A stretch of DNA of 64,000 nt from Rhodopseudomonas boonkerdii (lineage in GTDB: Bacteria; Pseudomonadota; Alphaproteobacteria; Rhizobiales; Xanthobacteraceae): the NCBI RefSeq assembly GCF_021184025.1, contig NZ_CP036537.1:4960001-5024000 (forward strand). Reading direction: 5' to 3'. This document shows positions 16,075 to 23,778 of the stretch, one piece after another. Under the pieces are notes generated by a model. The model saw only the letters and a list, made by a program, of their open reading frames with translations, made no database searches and was not told the DNA's origin. Position numbers and translations under genes: made by a program. How positions within the stretch are numbered: the stretch's first letter is position 1; the number at the start of each line of letters is the position of its first letter.

Positions 16075-17589
16075 TCACATGGACTTCCAGTCGCCCGCCT
16101 GTTCGAAGGCGTGGGCTGCACGGTAGATCGTCATCTCGTCGAAATGCTTGCCCACCAACATCAGGCCCACCGGCAGGCCCTCCACCATGCCACAGGGCAG
16201 CGACATGGCCGGATGATGCGAAATGTCGAATGGAGATGTGTTTGTGATCATCTCGAAAGCACGACCGATGATCTCCTCGCGCGGTGCGCCCGACTCCGGC
16301 AGCTTGGTCGCCTTCATCGGTGTGGTGGGCATCAGCAGCAGGTCGTATTTGGCCAATGCCCGATCGTAAGCCGCCGTCACGCGGCGCGAAATGTTGAGCG
16401 CCTTGCCATAGAAACGCGAGCCGAAGGTGTTGTTGATGTAGGTGCCGAACAGAAGCATCAGCTTCGTCGTCTCCGACAGCGAGTCCGCCTGTCCGCGCCA
16501 GCCGCGATGGGCATCCATCAGTGAGGTGGCATAGAGATCGCTGCGGCTGAGTCCGTAACCGTCGCCATACATCATGGTCTGCGTCATACCTTCGGTGCCG
16601 ATCGGCATCCAAACGGACGCTGCGGTCAAATGCATCGGAATCGAAATTTCCTCGACCTCCGCGCCAAGACTGGCGAGGCGCTTCGCAGCCTCCCTTACAC
16701 TCTCATTCACGGCCGTTTCGGCACCCGGCTGCGCAAAACCCTCTCTCACAACGGCAATCTTCATGCCACGCACGCCGCCGCCGAGGGCTTTGGTGTAATC
16801 CTGCACCACCGGCGCCTTGATGCGCGGGTCATAGCCGTCATCACCTGCGAGCACTTCGAGCAGCAGGGCATTGTCGGCGACATTCGACGTCATCGGGCCG
16901 GTGTGATCGACATAAATTTCGATCGGCATGATGCCAGTATAAGGCACGAGGCCCCAGGTCGGCTTCATGCCATAGGTGCCACTGAAGGATGACGGCATGC
17001 GGATCGAGCCGCCCTGATCGCCGCCGATCGCCATGTCGGCCTCCCCCAGCGCGACCACGACAGCGCTCCCCGACGACGATCCGCCGGCCGAATACCCCAT
17101 CTTGTGCGGATTATGCACCGGCCCCGTCGAATTGGTGTGGCTTCCGCCCGACATGCAGAAATGCTCGCAATGCACCTTGCCGACGATATCCGCACCGGCA
17201 TCGAGCATGCGCGTCACGATGGTAGCGTCGAAATCCGGCACATAGCCCTCCAGCGTGGAAGAGCCATTCATCATCGGCACGCCGGCCAGCATGATATTGT
17301 CCTTCAGCGCGACGGTCCTGCCCTTCAATTTGCCGCTGAAAGCTCCCTTCACCACCGTCTTGCGGTACCAGGCATTGCGCTTGTTCTCTTCTGGCGACGG
17401 CTGATAGCCCGGCGTACGCGGATACTTCACCTCCGGCACTTCATCCGGCATCGCTGCGACGGCGTTATAGGCGTCGACCGACGGCTGCATCAACGCTCGG
17501 AACGAGGTGACGTCATCATCTGACAGCGCGAGTCCGCACTGATCGGCGACGGCGAGAATCTGATCGGGGGTGGGAAGTGCAACGGCCAC
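16075..17589 (-). CDS. amidase (amidase-signature family, AmdA-type)
   Basis: Hydrolyses carboxamides to acids and ammonia in the cytoplasm; 504 aa. The Ser-cisSer-Lys triad can be read: Lys96 in VALKDNIML, cis-Ser171 in GGSSSGSA, and nucleophile Ser195 in GGDQGGSIRMPS. Long stretches (PMMNGSSTLEG, GPVHNP, VREGFAQPG, NTSPFDISHHPAMSLP) follow the wording of the enantioselective amidases linked to nitrile degradation in Rhodococcus. No nitrile hydratase or nitrilase gene of that pathway is present here. It heads the amidase-livHKMGF operon. The immediate upstream AT-rich region and the AmiC-like and MarR genes beyond it are candidate regulators. Confidence 0.9.
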   Translation of the reverse strand: MAVALPTPDQILAVADQCGLALSDDDVTSFRALMQPSVDAYNAVAAMPDEVPEVKYPRTPGYQPSPEENKRNAWYRKTVVKGAFSGKLKGRTVALKDNIMLAGVPMMNGSSTLEGYVPDFDATIVTRMLDAGADIVGKVHCEHFCMSGGSHTNSTGPVHNPHKMGYSAGGSSSGSAVVVALGEADMAIGGDQGGSIRMPSSFSGTYGMKPTWGLVPYTGIMPIEIYVDHTGPMTSNVADNALLLEVLAGDDGYDPRIKAPVVQDYTKALGGGVRGMKIAVVREGFAQPGAETAVNESVREAAKRLASLGAEVEEISIPMHLTAASVWMPIGTEGMTQTMMYGDGYGLSRSDLYATSLMDAHRGWRGQADSLSETTKLMLLFGTYINNTFGSRFYGKALNISRRVTAAYDRALAKYDLLLMPTTPMKATKLPESGAPREEIIGRAFEMITNTSPFDISHHPAMSLPCGMVEGLPVGLMLVGKHFDEMTIYRAAHAFEQAGDWKSM

Positions 17590-17752
17590 GACGCGGTCTC
17601 CTAATCTTCACGATGTCCGACGAAACGTCCGCTGCTGCGGCCGCATCGAAGGAAGCGACGACGATGTCGCTCCACGCACATCATAGGAAACGGAAATATT
17701 TTCTTTTTCAAGTATTATTTTGAGATCATGCGCCGAACAGGGCTGCTGGCCG

Positions 17753-18922
17753 CTAGAATGTCTCGATAAGTCTGAAATCGAGACCATCGGCCTCAGCGAG
17801 ATAGATCGGCATTTTTGCGCGGCCCGCCGTCATCACGACCTCGCCCCGCGCCCCCCGATAGCTGCTGCAGGACGCCGCCTGCAACAGCGGCCTGACACCG
17901 ATACTGCCCGCCTTGGCCGCCACGGCTTCGAGAAATCGCAGTCCTTCATAATTCGACTGTGCGACCGAGCCCGGCGACGGCGAACATCGTCCGAACATCG
18001 CCTCATACTGCGCGCGAAAGGCATCGTTCGCCGCCGATCCACGCTCGATGAAATAGCCCGACGAACAATAGAGATTTTCGGAATTATTGGCGCCGATGCC
18101 GAGCAACAAGGTCTCATCCATCGCACCGGCGAGGCGCAGCATCTTCGACATCAGTCCATGTTCGGCGAAAGCGCGGTTGAACACGATACTGTCGGTGCCG
18201 ATCAGCGAAATAACGACGACATCGGGGCGAGCCGCACGAATCCGGTCGATAGCTGCGGAATGGTCGTGCTCACCCATGGCGACGAATTCCTCGCCGACCA
18301 CCTGACCGCCAGCCTCGGCGATATATTTCTTGGTGGCTTTATGGGCGAGCCACGGCCAGACATAGTCACTGCCGATCAAGTACCAACGTTGCGCCTTCTT
18401 GCGCTCCGCCAGCCACTGGATCGCGGGTTTGGACTGGTCGCGCGGTGTTTCGCCGATCGCCATGACACCAGGGGTCCGCTCGCCCCCCTCATAGACGGGC
18501 GTATAGATATAGGGGATACGACTGCCGATCGCCTTGCGCAGCGCGATGCGCACGGCGCTGATGTGCGAGCCCATGATGATATCGGCTTCGCTGCACGCGA
18601 CGATCTCGCGCGCCGTTCCCGCGATAGCGTCGATATCGCCGCCGGCATCATAGAAAACGGGTTCGATCTCGCGCCCCAGAATTCCGCCACGACGATTGAT
18701 CTCAGATGCCGCCAGCAACATGCTGTTGGTGCCGGCAAGTCCCCAAATGCCCGCCGGCCCGGTCAGCCCGATGAAATTGACGACCCGTAATTTGCTCGCA
18801 TCGCGGCGGCGCAGGAAGCCATCCACACGATCATGGAGACCGTCGTCGCCGCCTCCCGCGCCTCTGAACAGCCACGCGGGCGAAGGAGCACCTGTCAGTC
18901 CGGTCTGCACAGACGAGAGCAT
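17753..18922 (-). CDS. AmiC-like amide-binding protein without signal peptide
   Basis: A 389-aa type I periplasmic-binding-protein fold of the AmiC/FmdD/UrtA group. The start at 18922 is fixed by AAAGGAGA six bases upstream, yet the first 40 residues are polar and charged (GGGDDGLHDRVDGFLRRRD) with no hydrophobic core. The product should therefore stay in the cytoplasm. The fold begins at LRVVNFIGLTGPAGIWG, followed by YIYTPVYEGGERTPGV, the amide-pocket region. In Pseudomonas a cytosolic AmiC senses short amides and holds the antiterminator AmiR. No AmiR gene is seen here; a divergent MarR regulator lies next door and the amidase operon directly downstream. A sensor role for amides is inferred. 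A receptor that has lost its signal is the alternative. Confidence 0.82.
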   Translation of the reverse strand: MLSSVQTGLTGAPSPAWLFRGAGGGDDGLHDRVDGFLRRRDASKLRVVNFIGLTGPAGIWGLAGTNSMLLAASEINRRGGILGREIEPVFYDAGGDIDAIAGTAREIVACSEADIIMGSHISAVRIALRKAIGSRIPYIYTPVYEGGERTPGVMAIGETPRDQSKPAIQWLAERKKAQRWYLIGSDYVWPWLAHKATKKYIAEAGGQVVGEEFVAMGEHDHSAAIDRIRAARPDVVVISLIGTDSIVFNRAFAEHGLMSKMLRLAGAMDETLLLGIGANNSENLYCSSGYFIERGSAANDAFRAQYEAMFGRCSPSPGSVAQSNYEGLRFLEAVAAKAGSIGVRPLLQAASCSSYRGARGEVVMTAGRAKMPIYLAEADGLDFRLIETF

Positions 18923-19003
18923 GCGGCTCTCCTTTCGGCATGATCAATTCTTATCGTTGTCGGCACGGCGAGCGGAAAAAAGACACGAAAAAATATCGTA
19001 TCG

Positions 19004-19022
19004 GAAAATATTGAAATTTCAA
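19004..19022. promoter_or_regulatory. candidate MarR operator between amiC-like and marR genes
   Basis: A perfect palindrome TTGAAATTTCAA (19011-19022) overlaps GAAAATATT (19004-19012), in the 170-bp AT-rich divergent gap. The same nine bases GAAAATATT recur on the opposite strand at 17695-17703, upstream of the amidase gene. This hints at a shared regulator, most simply the adjacent MarR protein. Confidence 0.4.
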
Positions 19023-19092
19023 CGATTCCCGTGCATAGAGTTCGGGCATCGTCGCTTAAACTTCAACCCGTTTCCAAGCAAAGCACGAACCC

Positions 19093-19530
19093 GTGGCCAG
19101 GTTGCCCTCGACGCCCATTACCGAGCATCTCGCTTATCTGCTTGCGCAGGCCAATCGCGAGATAAATCGCCAGCTCGACGCACGCTTCAAGAAAGAAGGT
19201 GTGCCAGTAGAGCAGTGGCGCATCCTCAAGATCCTGTCGGACGGCCAAGGCCATTCGATGGGCGATCTCGCTGAAGCCGTGCTGCTCAACCATCCGACCC
19301 TCACCAAGATGATCGACCGGATGGTGTCCGACGCCCTCGTCTATCGGGTGCAAGACCCCGACGATCGCCGCAAGGTGCTGATGTTTATCTCCGATCGCGG
19401 CAAAACCCTGACCCAGCGCCTCAATTCGCTGGCGCAGAGCCAGGAAGCCCATATCGCCGAGAATTATGGCAACAAGGCCACTGCGGACTTGAAGCGGCTA
19501 CTGGAAAGTCTGATCGAGAAGGCGAACTGA
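19093..19530 (+). CDS. MarR family transcriptional regulator
   Basis: A 145-aa winged-helix dimer. The recognition region MGDLAEAVLLNHPTLTKMIDRM (residues about 57-78) and the wing VQDPDDRRKVLMFISDRG (about 91-108) match MarR; the latter is the standard DxRxR-type wing. The start is a GTG. It diverges from the amiC-like gene, with a palindrome in the promoter region. Control of the amide uptake and hydrolysis genes is inferred from position only. MarR proteins of this length usually respond to small aromatic or carboxylic ligands. Confidence 0.9.
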   Translation: MARLPSTPITEHLAYLLAQANREINRQLDARFKKEGVPVEQWRILKILSDGQGHSMGDLAEAVLLNHPTLTKMIDRMVSDALVYRVQDPDDRRKVLMFISDRGKTLTQRLNSLAQSQEAHIAENYGNKATADLKRLLESLIEKAN

Positions 19531-19535
19531 GGATC

Positions 19536-19602
19536 GCCATAACAGGCATCGACCATCATCTCAGGATAGGCGAATTCGGTGATCGCATTGTCGGCACCGC
19601 GC
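19536..19602 (-). pseudogene. remnant of a DapA-family gene
   Basis: The minus-strand translation over these bases reads RGADNAITEFAYPEMMVDAC. The intact DapA-family protein at 40723-41655 contains RGADGAMTGFAYPEMMVDVW at the matching place. Sixteen of 20 residues agree, but the frame has no flanking similarity on either side. This is a short relic of a decayed lyase gene directly after marR. Confidence 0.6.
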
Positions 19603-19681
19603 ATTTTGGTTTCAGTATTTTGCCTGTCCGCGTATCGCTTCACGGCTTTGCTTGCCCGCGCCACGTGTGATCGCGTTGGTT

Positions 19682-20761
19682 CTATCGCACATATTCCAGT
19701 TGCAGCGCGACCAGGTCGGCGGTTGCATCGCCGTAGCGAGCCGCCATCTCCTTGAGGGTGCGGTCGAGAGCATGCGCCGAGCCCGTTGTTCCGTTAAGAG
19801 TAAGCTGGACAGTGCCCGTATCCGTCGCCCGATCCGGTATCAAGACAAGACCGTACCGTGATGCAACGGGGCCCTTCGCCGACGTGGCGATTGCTTGCGA
19901 GCGGTATGTCCTCGACCAAGCGTCGGCACTGAGAGCAAGCGCAATCTCGTCGAAGCCGTCCATGACCGGGATCGCCAGGGTCTCGTGTTTCCAGAATGAC
20001 AGGAAATTGCGGGCAACGAGCCACATGCCCCATGCCGTCAAACGAAACGGCGCGGATTCATGAGCCGCAGTCCAGTTCTCCACACCGAGTTTGGCCGCTG
20101 TCGCTTTCGCCTTCGAGCGTCCCGCCAGGGCCTCGACGAGAGCAAGACTCGCGGGAATCGAAGCGGTAACGCCGGTCGTGGTCATGACGCCACGGTCGAA
20201 AACATAGCGTTGATCGCGAAGCCACCGCGTCTTGGGAAAAGCGCTTGCGATCTTGTCGAACGCATACCAATGAGTGGTCGCCGCCCTGCCATCGAGGAGA
20301 CCGGCGCGGGCGGCTATCCATGCGCCTTCGCAGATGGACACGACGACCGCTCTCTTGCCGGATTGATGTCGTACCCACGCGATGACGGCTTCGTTCCCGC
20401 TGTCATGCATCGCCGGCACGATCACGATGTCCGCGCCATCGGGGTGAGCCGCATCAAAGGCAAGCATGGTCTTATCCGCCTGGATCTTGAGCGCGGGCAT
20501 CAAGCTGACCGGACCGGGATGGATCGAGACGATGACGACGTCTGCGACATCAGCCATCTTCAACACACTATAGGGCACAATGAGATCGGTCGTCTCGGTC
20601 CCTCCGTTGTCGGCCACGATGGCAACGAGCGGCCGTTCTCGACCAGCCTTCACGAGCGGCAGATGAACGGAGCCCACATCGGCGGCCACGGCACTTCCCA
20701 TGCCAGACATGCAGGGAACGGCCAGAAGGACGATGACGAGAATTGTCGTAAAACGGCGCAT
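19682..20761 (-). CDS. exported DJ-1/PfpI family protein
   Basis: A 359-aa protein with a cleavable signal peptide (RRFTTILVIVLLAVPCM, then AVAA near residue 27) ahead of a DJ-1/PfpI (class I glutamine amidotransferase-like) domain. The nucleophile-elbow cysteine is Cys144 in VVSICEGAWIAAR, followed by LLDGRAATTHW, which is the wording used in the sensor domains of GlxA-type AraC regulators. The C-terminal 150 residues are not assigned. The start at 20761 is preferred because the longer frame crosses the divergent AraC gene. It is transcribed away from that regulator with only 49 bp between the starts, so the pair probably shares control. Enzyme activity is not known. Confidence 0.78.
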   Translation of the reverse strand: MRRFTTILVIVLLAVPCMSGMGSAVAADVGSVHLPLVKAGRERPLVAIVADNGGTETTDLIVPYSVLKMADVADVVIVSIHPGPVSLMPALKIQADKTMLAFDAAHPDGADIVIVPAMHDSGNEAVIAWVRHQSGKRAVVVSICEGAWIAARAGLLDGRAATTHWYAFDKIASAFPKTRWLRDQRYVFDRGVMTTTGVTASIPASLALVEALAGRSKAKATAAKLGVENWTAAHESAPFRLTAWGMWLVARNFLSFWKHETLAIPVMDGFDEIALALSADAWSRTYRSQAIATSAKGPVASRYGLVLIPDRATDTGTVQLTLNGTTGSAHALDRTLKEMAARYGDATADLVALQLEYVR

Positions 20762-20810
20762 GGCAATGTCCGCGCTTGATGGAACCGCCGACGAATAGCG
20801 GTCGGAAGGT

Positions 20811-21833
20811 ATGGCGGAAATGTCAATTCCATCGCATTTTACGCCAATGACTGGGAAGACGAGACGGATTGTCGTGGTTGGATATAACGGGGTGCAGGCC
20901 ATGGATGTGGTCGGTCCCATGGAGGTTTTCGCCACAGCGAATCTCTATCTGCCAGAATCTGCGCCGCACTATGCGGTTACATTGGCGTCTCCGGCCGGAG
21001 GCCGGGTGAAATGCAGCTCAGCCGGCGGATTGCAATTGGGGGATGCCGTCGCACTGGACGAGCTGCCGGATGCGATCGATACGATCATTGTGGCCGGCGG
21101 CAGCGAGGAAGGACTGCGCGACGCCATCTTCGGCACAGCATTGGTCGAATGGCTGACGTCGCGCCGCTCCAAAACCCGTCGTCTCGTGAGTGTTTGCACC
21201 GGCGCTTTCGTGCTTGCCGCTGGTGGATTCCTCGACGGAAAGCGCGCAACCACGCACTGGAATTCCGTCGGCCTCCTGAAGCAGCTTCGCCCCCAGGTCC
21301 ATGTCGAACCTGATGCCATATTTGTCGCGGAGCCACCGACATATACTTCGGCAGGCGTCACGACGGGGATCGATTTATGCCTAACGCTTGTTGAATCCGA
21401 TTGCGGAGCGCAAACAGCGTTATCCGTCGCTCGGCAACTGGTGTTGTTCATGCGCAGACCGGGCGGGCAGTCGCAGTTCAGCCCGGTTCTGACGACACAG
21501 GTCAATGCCACGCCGCGCCTGCGCAGGCTGCTCGATGAGATCGTCGAGAATCCGGTCGGAGATCTTTCCGCTCCCGCTCTTGCAGCCCGCGCAGGGATGA
21601 GTGAGCGGACTTTCTCGCGCTCGTTCCGCAAGGAAACCGGCAGCACTCCGGTGCAATTCGTGGAAGCCGCCCGGGTCGAACGGGCGAAAGCGCTTCTGGA
21701 AACTTCCGACTGGTCCCTGCCGCGCATCGCCGAACGCTCGGGCTTCGGCAGTCACCACTCTTTGCACCGCGCGTTCCAAAGGCAGCTGGGAATTACGCCC
21801 AGCGCCTATCGGGATCGCTTCGGTGCTGCATGA
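20811..21833 (+). CDS. GlxA-family AraC-type transcriptional regulator
   Basis: A 340-aa regulator with an N-terminal DJ-1/PfpI-like domain (about 20-190) and a C-terminal AraC helix-turn-helix pair (about 235-338). The PfpI-type cysteine is present (Cys129 in LVSVCTGAFVLAAGGFLDG). The HTH shows LAARAGMSERTFSRSFRKETG and IAERSGFGSHHSLHRAFQRQ. Alternative ATG codons at residues 4 and 13 would trim only non-domain residues. Likely target: the divergent exported PfpI-like gene, whose product shares the sensor fold. The ligand is unknown. Confidence 0.87.
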   Translation: MAEMSIPSHFTPMTGKTRRIVVVGYNGVQAMDVVGPMEVFATANLYLPESAPHYAVTLASPAGGRVKCSSAGGLQLGDAVALDELPDAIDTIIVAGGSEEGLRDAIFGTALVEWLTSRRSKTRRLVSVCTGAFVLAAGGFLDGKRATTHWNSVGLLKQLRPQVHVEPDAIFVAEPPTYTSAGVTTGIDLCLTLVESDCGAQTALSVARQLVLFMRRPGGQSQFSPVLTTQVNATPRLRRLLDEIVENPVGDLSAPALAARAGMSERTFSRSFRKETGSTPVQFVEAARVERAKALLETSDWSLPRIAERSGFGSHHSLHRAFQRQLGITPSAYRDRFGAA

Positions 21834-21902
21834 GGTGGACAGTATTTTTCCGCCAAGATGCGGTCAAACGCGGCCGAGACGACTCGCGTGGCAGCCGGCG
21901 GC

Positions 21903-22400
21903 TCAGCGTCTGCTCATCACGATACTGACGTTCCGGATATCGCCTTCGGACGACAACGAGAAGTTCTGCCGGTTGCCGCTGGTCTTTAGCGAAAGCTGTG
22001 CGGAGAAGCCGGGAGCATCGACCACCGCTGTGATGGAGCCACCGTTCTCGCGTCCGACCAGGGTCCCGCTGATACCGCGGCTTGTCTCACTCCAGGAGCC
22101 TGCGATCTGGCCCTGTTGGCTGATAACATCGCTTGTCAGGTCGAACCGATAACTGTCGCTGGCACAACGCAGGCTTTGCTGAAGCCGCGCATCGCCGCGG
22201 CCGACTACATAGGTTGCCTTGCAGCGGATGCGTTCATTCGCGCCGTCCGACAGCGAGATCGTGCCCGCGCCGGACCAGGCGCCGGCAAGCCCTGCAAAGG
22301 CCGCCGGGTCCGCCGACGCGGCGCTGCCGCTCAGCGCGAGCATGAAACCAGCCAGCACGATGCGGCCGACGGCGATGGGTCTGCTGTCCAGGATAATCAT
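21903..22400 (-). CDS. small exported protein of unknown function
   Basis: A 165-aa protein with a signal peptide (IVLAGFMLALSGSAASA, cleavage near residue 30). The mature part is rich in Gly, Ser and Thr, with alternating hydrophobic residues that suggest a beta-barrel or lipocalin-like fold (WSGAGTISLSDG, RIRCKATY, then GSWSETSRGISGTL). Two cysteines (RCKATY and LRCASD) could form a disulfide. GGAG six bases upstream supports the start. It lies 46 bp after the patatin lipoprotein gene on the same strand and may be co-transcribed with it. No specific function can be assigned. Confidence 0.7.
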   Translation of the reverse strand: MIILDSRPIAVGRIVLAGFMLALSGSAASADPAAFAGLAGAWSGAGTISLSDGANERIRCKATYVVGRGDARLQQSLRCASDSYRFDLTSDVISQQGQIAGSWSETSRGISGTLVGRENGGSITAVVDAPGFSAQLSLKTSGNRQNFSLSSEGDIRNVSIVMSRR

Positions 22401-22446
22401 GGGTATCTCCTATTTTCAGATGCAATGGTGGACGGAGGCCGACGCG

Positions 22447-23649
22447 CTATCTGCCGCTGGCGACCCTGCCGACCGGTGAGACTGTCGCCAGGGAGGGACC
22501 GTCCGAACGTTCGGAGGGAGGCGACTTGGCCCACAGATGCGAACTTCGCGCTTTGTCGTACCCGTGCTGGAACAGCGCGCGCATATAGCCGGTGTCGAAG
22601 CCGCTCGATGGGGCAACCGGCCAATCGTCCTCGATATAGGTCACGTTGAAATCGAACTTGCTACGGCGTGCGAATTCATAGGTTCTCTGCAGGATCGAGC
22701 GCGTCTGCGCCTTGACCATGGTGGAAGAGGATCGCGAGGCGATGTCGATGGTCTTGTCGTTGACGACCTGAAATTCGGGCTCGATCTTGTTGTTCATCAG
22801 GATGAACAGTTGCAGGTCGGTGGCCGTCGCGAATTTGGTAGTCTGCCGCAGAAACGTCTCGGGAAGCGTCAGCACCGGCGCGGTCACGCCGCCATCGACA
22901 TGCATTTCCTGGAATCGGCGACCATCGGCCTCAGCATCGATAAGCATCGGCGGAAATACGGCAGGCAGACTGGCGGAGGCCGCGACGATGTCGCGAAACA
23001 GATCGAGCGACTGCGGCGTCCCCAGCGAAGCGATGCGCCCCATGTCCCAGATCGCCGTGCGCTGCGAGTCGAGATTGGTGGTGACGACGAACAGCAGGCG
23101 TCCCTTGGCGTATTCGCCGGCTACCGCTGCGACGAAACCGGCGTCGATGTAATGGGTGACGAGTTCGCGCAGCCGTTTGTTACCGAACAGTCCCGATCCG
23201 AAGATCGCATTCAGCGGATTGGGCGAGTCCAGCAAGCTCGCCGCGATCCCGCTCGTATAGAACTCGCGCAGCGTTGGATCGTACTGCGGGCCGAGGAAGG
23301 CGAAAGGTGCGATCAGCGCGCCGGTGCTGACACCCGAGACGATCGAAAATGACGGCCGGGTTCCCGCATCGGTCCAGCCATTGAGCACGCCGGCACCATA
23401 AGCGCCATCGGCGCCACCGCCCGAGAGCGCAAGATAGATGCGACGGCCGCGCCATTCGACGTCCTGACCGCGAAACGAGGCCGCGGGCGCATCGGAATAG
23501 CGGCGCAGATCGTCACGCCCCAGCACGAGAGCCGCCGTCGCCTCTGTGCTCGAATACGGCGTTCGCGGCATCGAGGCACAGCCGGCGATCACAAGGAGCA
23601 ATGGCGACAGAATGAGACAGATGCACAGCCGATATGACGTATGGGACAT
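22447..23649 (-). CDS. patatin-like phospholipase lipoprotein
   Basis: A 400-aa serine lipid hydrolase anchored as a lipoprotein: the N-terminus has LILSPLLLVIAGC, a lipobox with the lipidated cysteine near residue 23. The catalytic dyad is Ser in GVSTGA (the GxSxG elbow) and Asp in HVDGGVTAP; the oxyanion loop is LSGGGADGAYGAG near residue 75. The ATG at 23649 is used because it directly precedes the lipoprotein signal. An earlier in-frame ATG at 23682 has no ribosome site. The gene lies 129 bp downstream of the RND pump gene and the same way round, which suggests a link with envelope lipid remodelling, although no direct evidence ties the two. Confidence 0.88.
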   Translation of the reverse strand: MSHTSYRLCICLILSPLLLVIAGCASMPRTPYSSTEATAALVLGRDDLRRYSDAPAASFRGQDVEWRGRRIYLALSGGGADGAYGAGVLNGWTDAGTRPSFSIVSGVSTGALIAPFAFLGPQYDPTLREFYTSGIAASLLDSPNPLNAIFGSGLFGNKRLRELVTHYIDAGFVAAVAGEYAKGRLLFVVTTNLDSQRTAIWDMGRIASLGTPQSLDLFRDIVAASASLPAVFPPMLIDAEADGRRFQEMHVDGGVTAPVLTLPETFLRQTTKFATATDLQLFILMNNKIEPEFQVVNDKTIDIASRSSSTMVKAQTRSILQRTYEFARRSKFDFNVTYIEDDWPVAPSSGFDTGYMRALFQHGYDKARSSHLWAKSPPSERSDGPSLATVSPVGRVASGR

Positions 23650-23778
23650 CTTACTTCCGGGTCGCAGGAATACGCCGTGCATAATCGTCACGCCGCGGTG
23701 CCTGCGGACTGGCGGGAGCCCACGCGGGCTCGAGGCTGCCGCGATGCCCCTGGTCGACAACGAGGCCGTGGCGATCGC

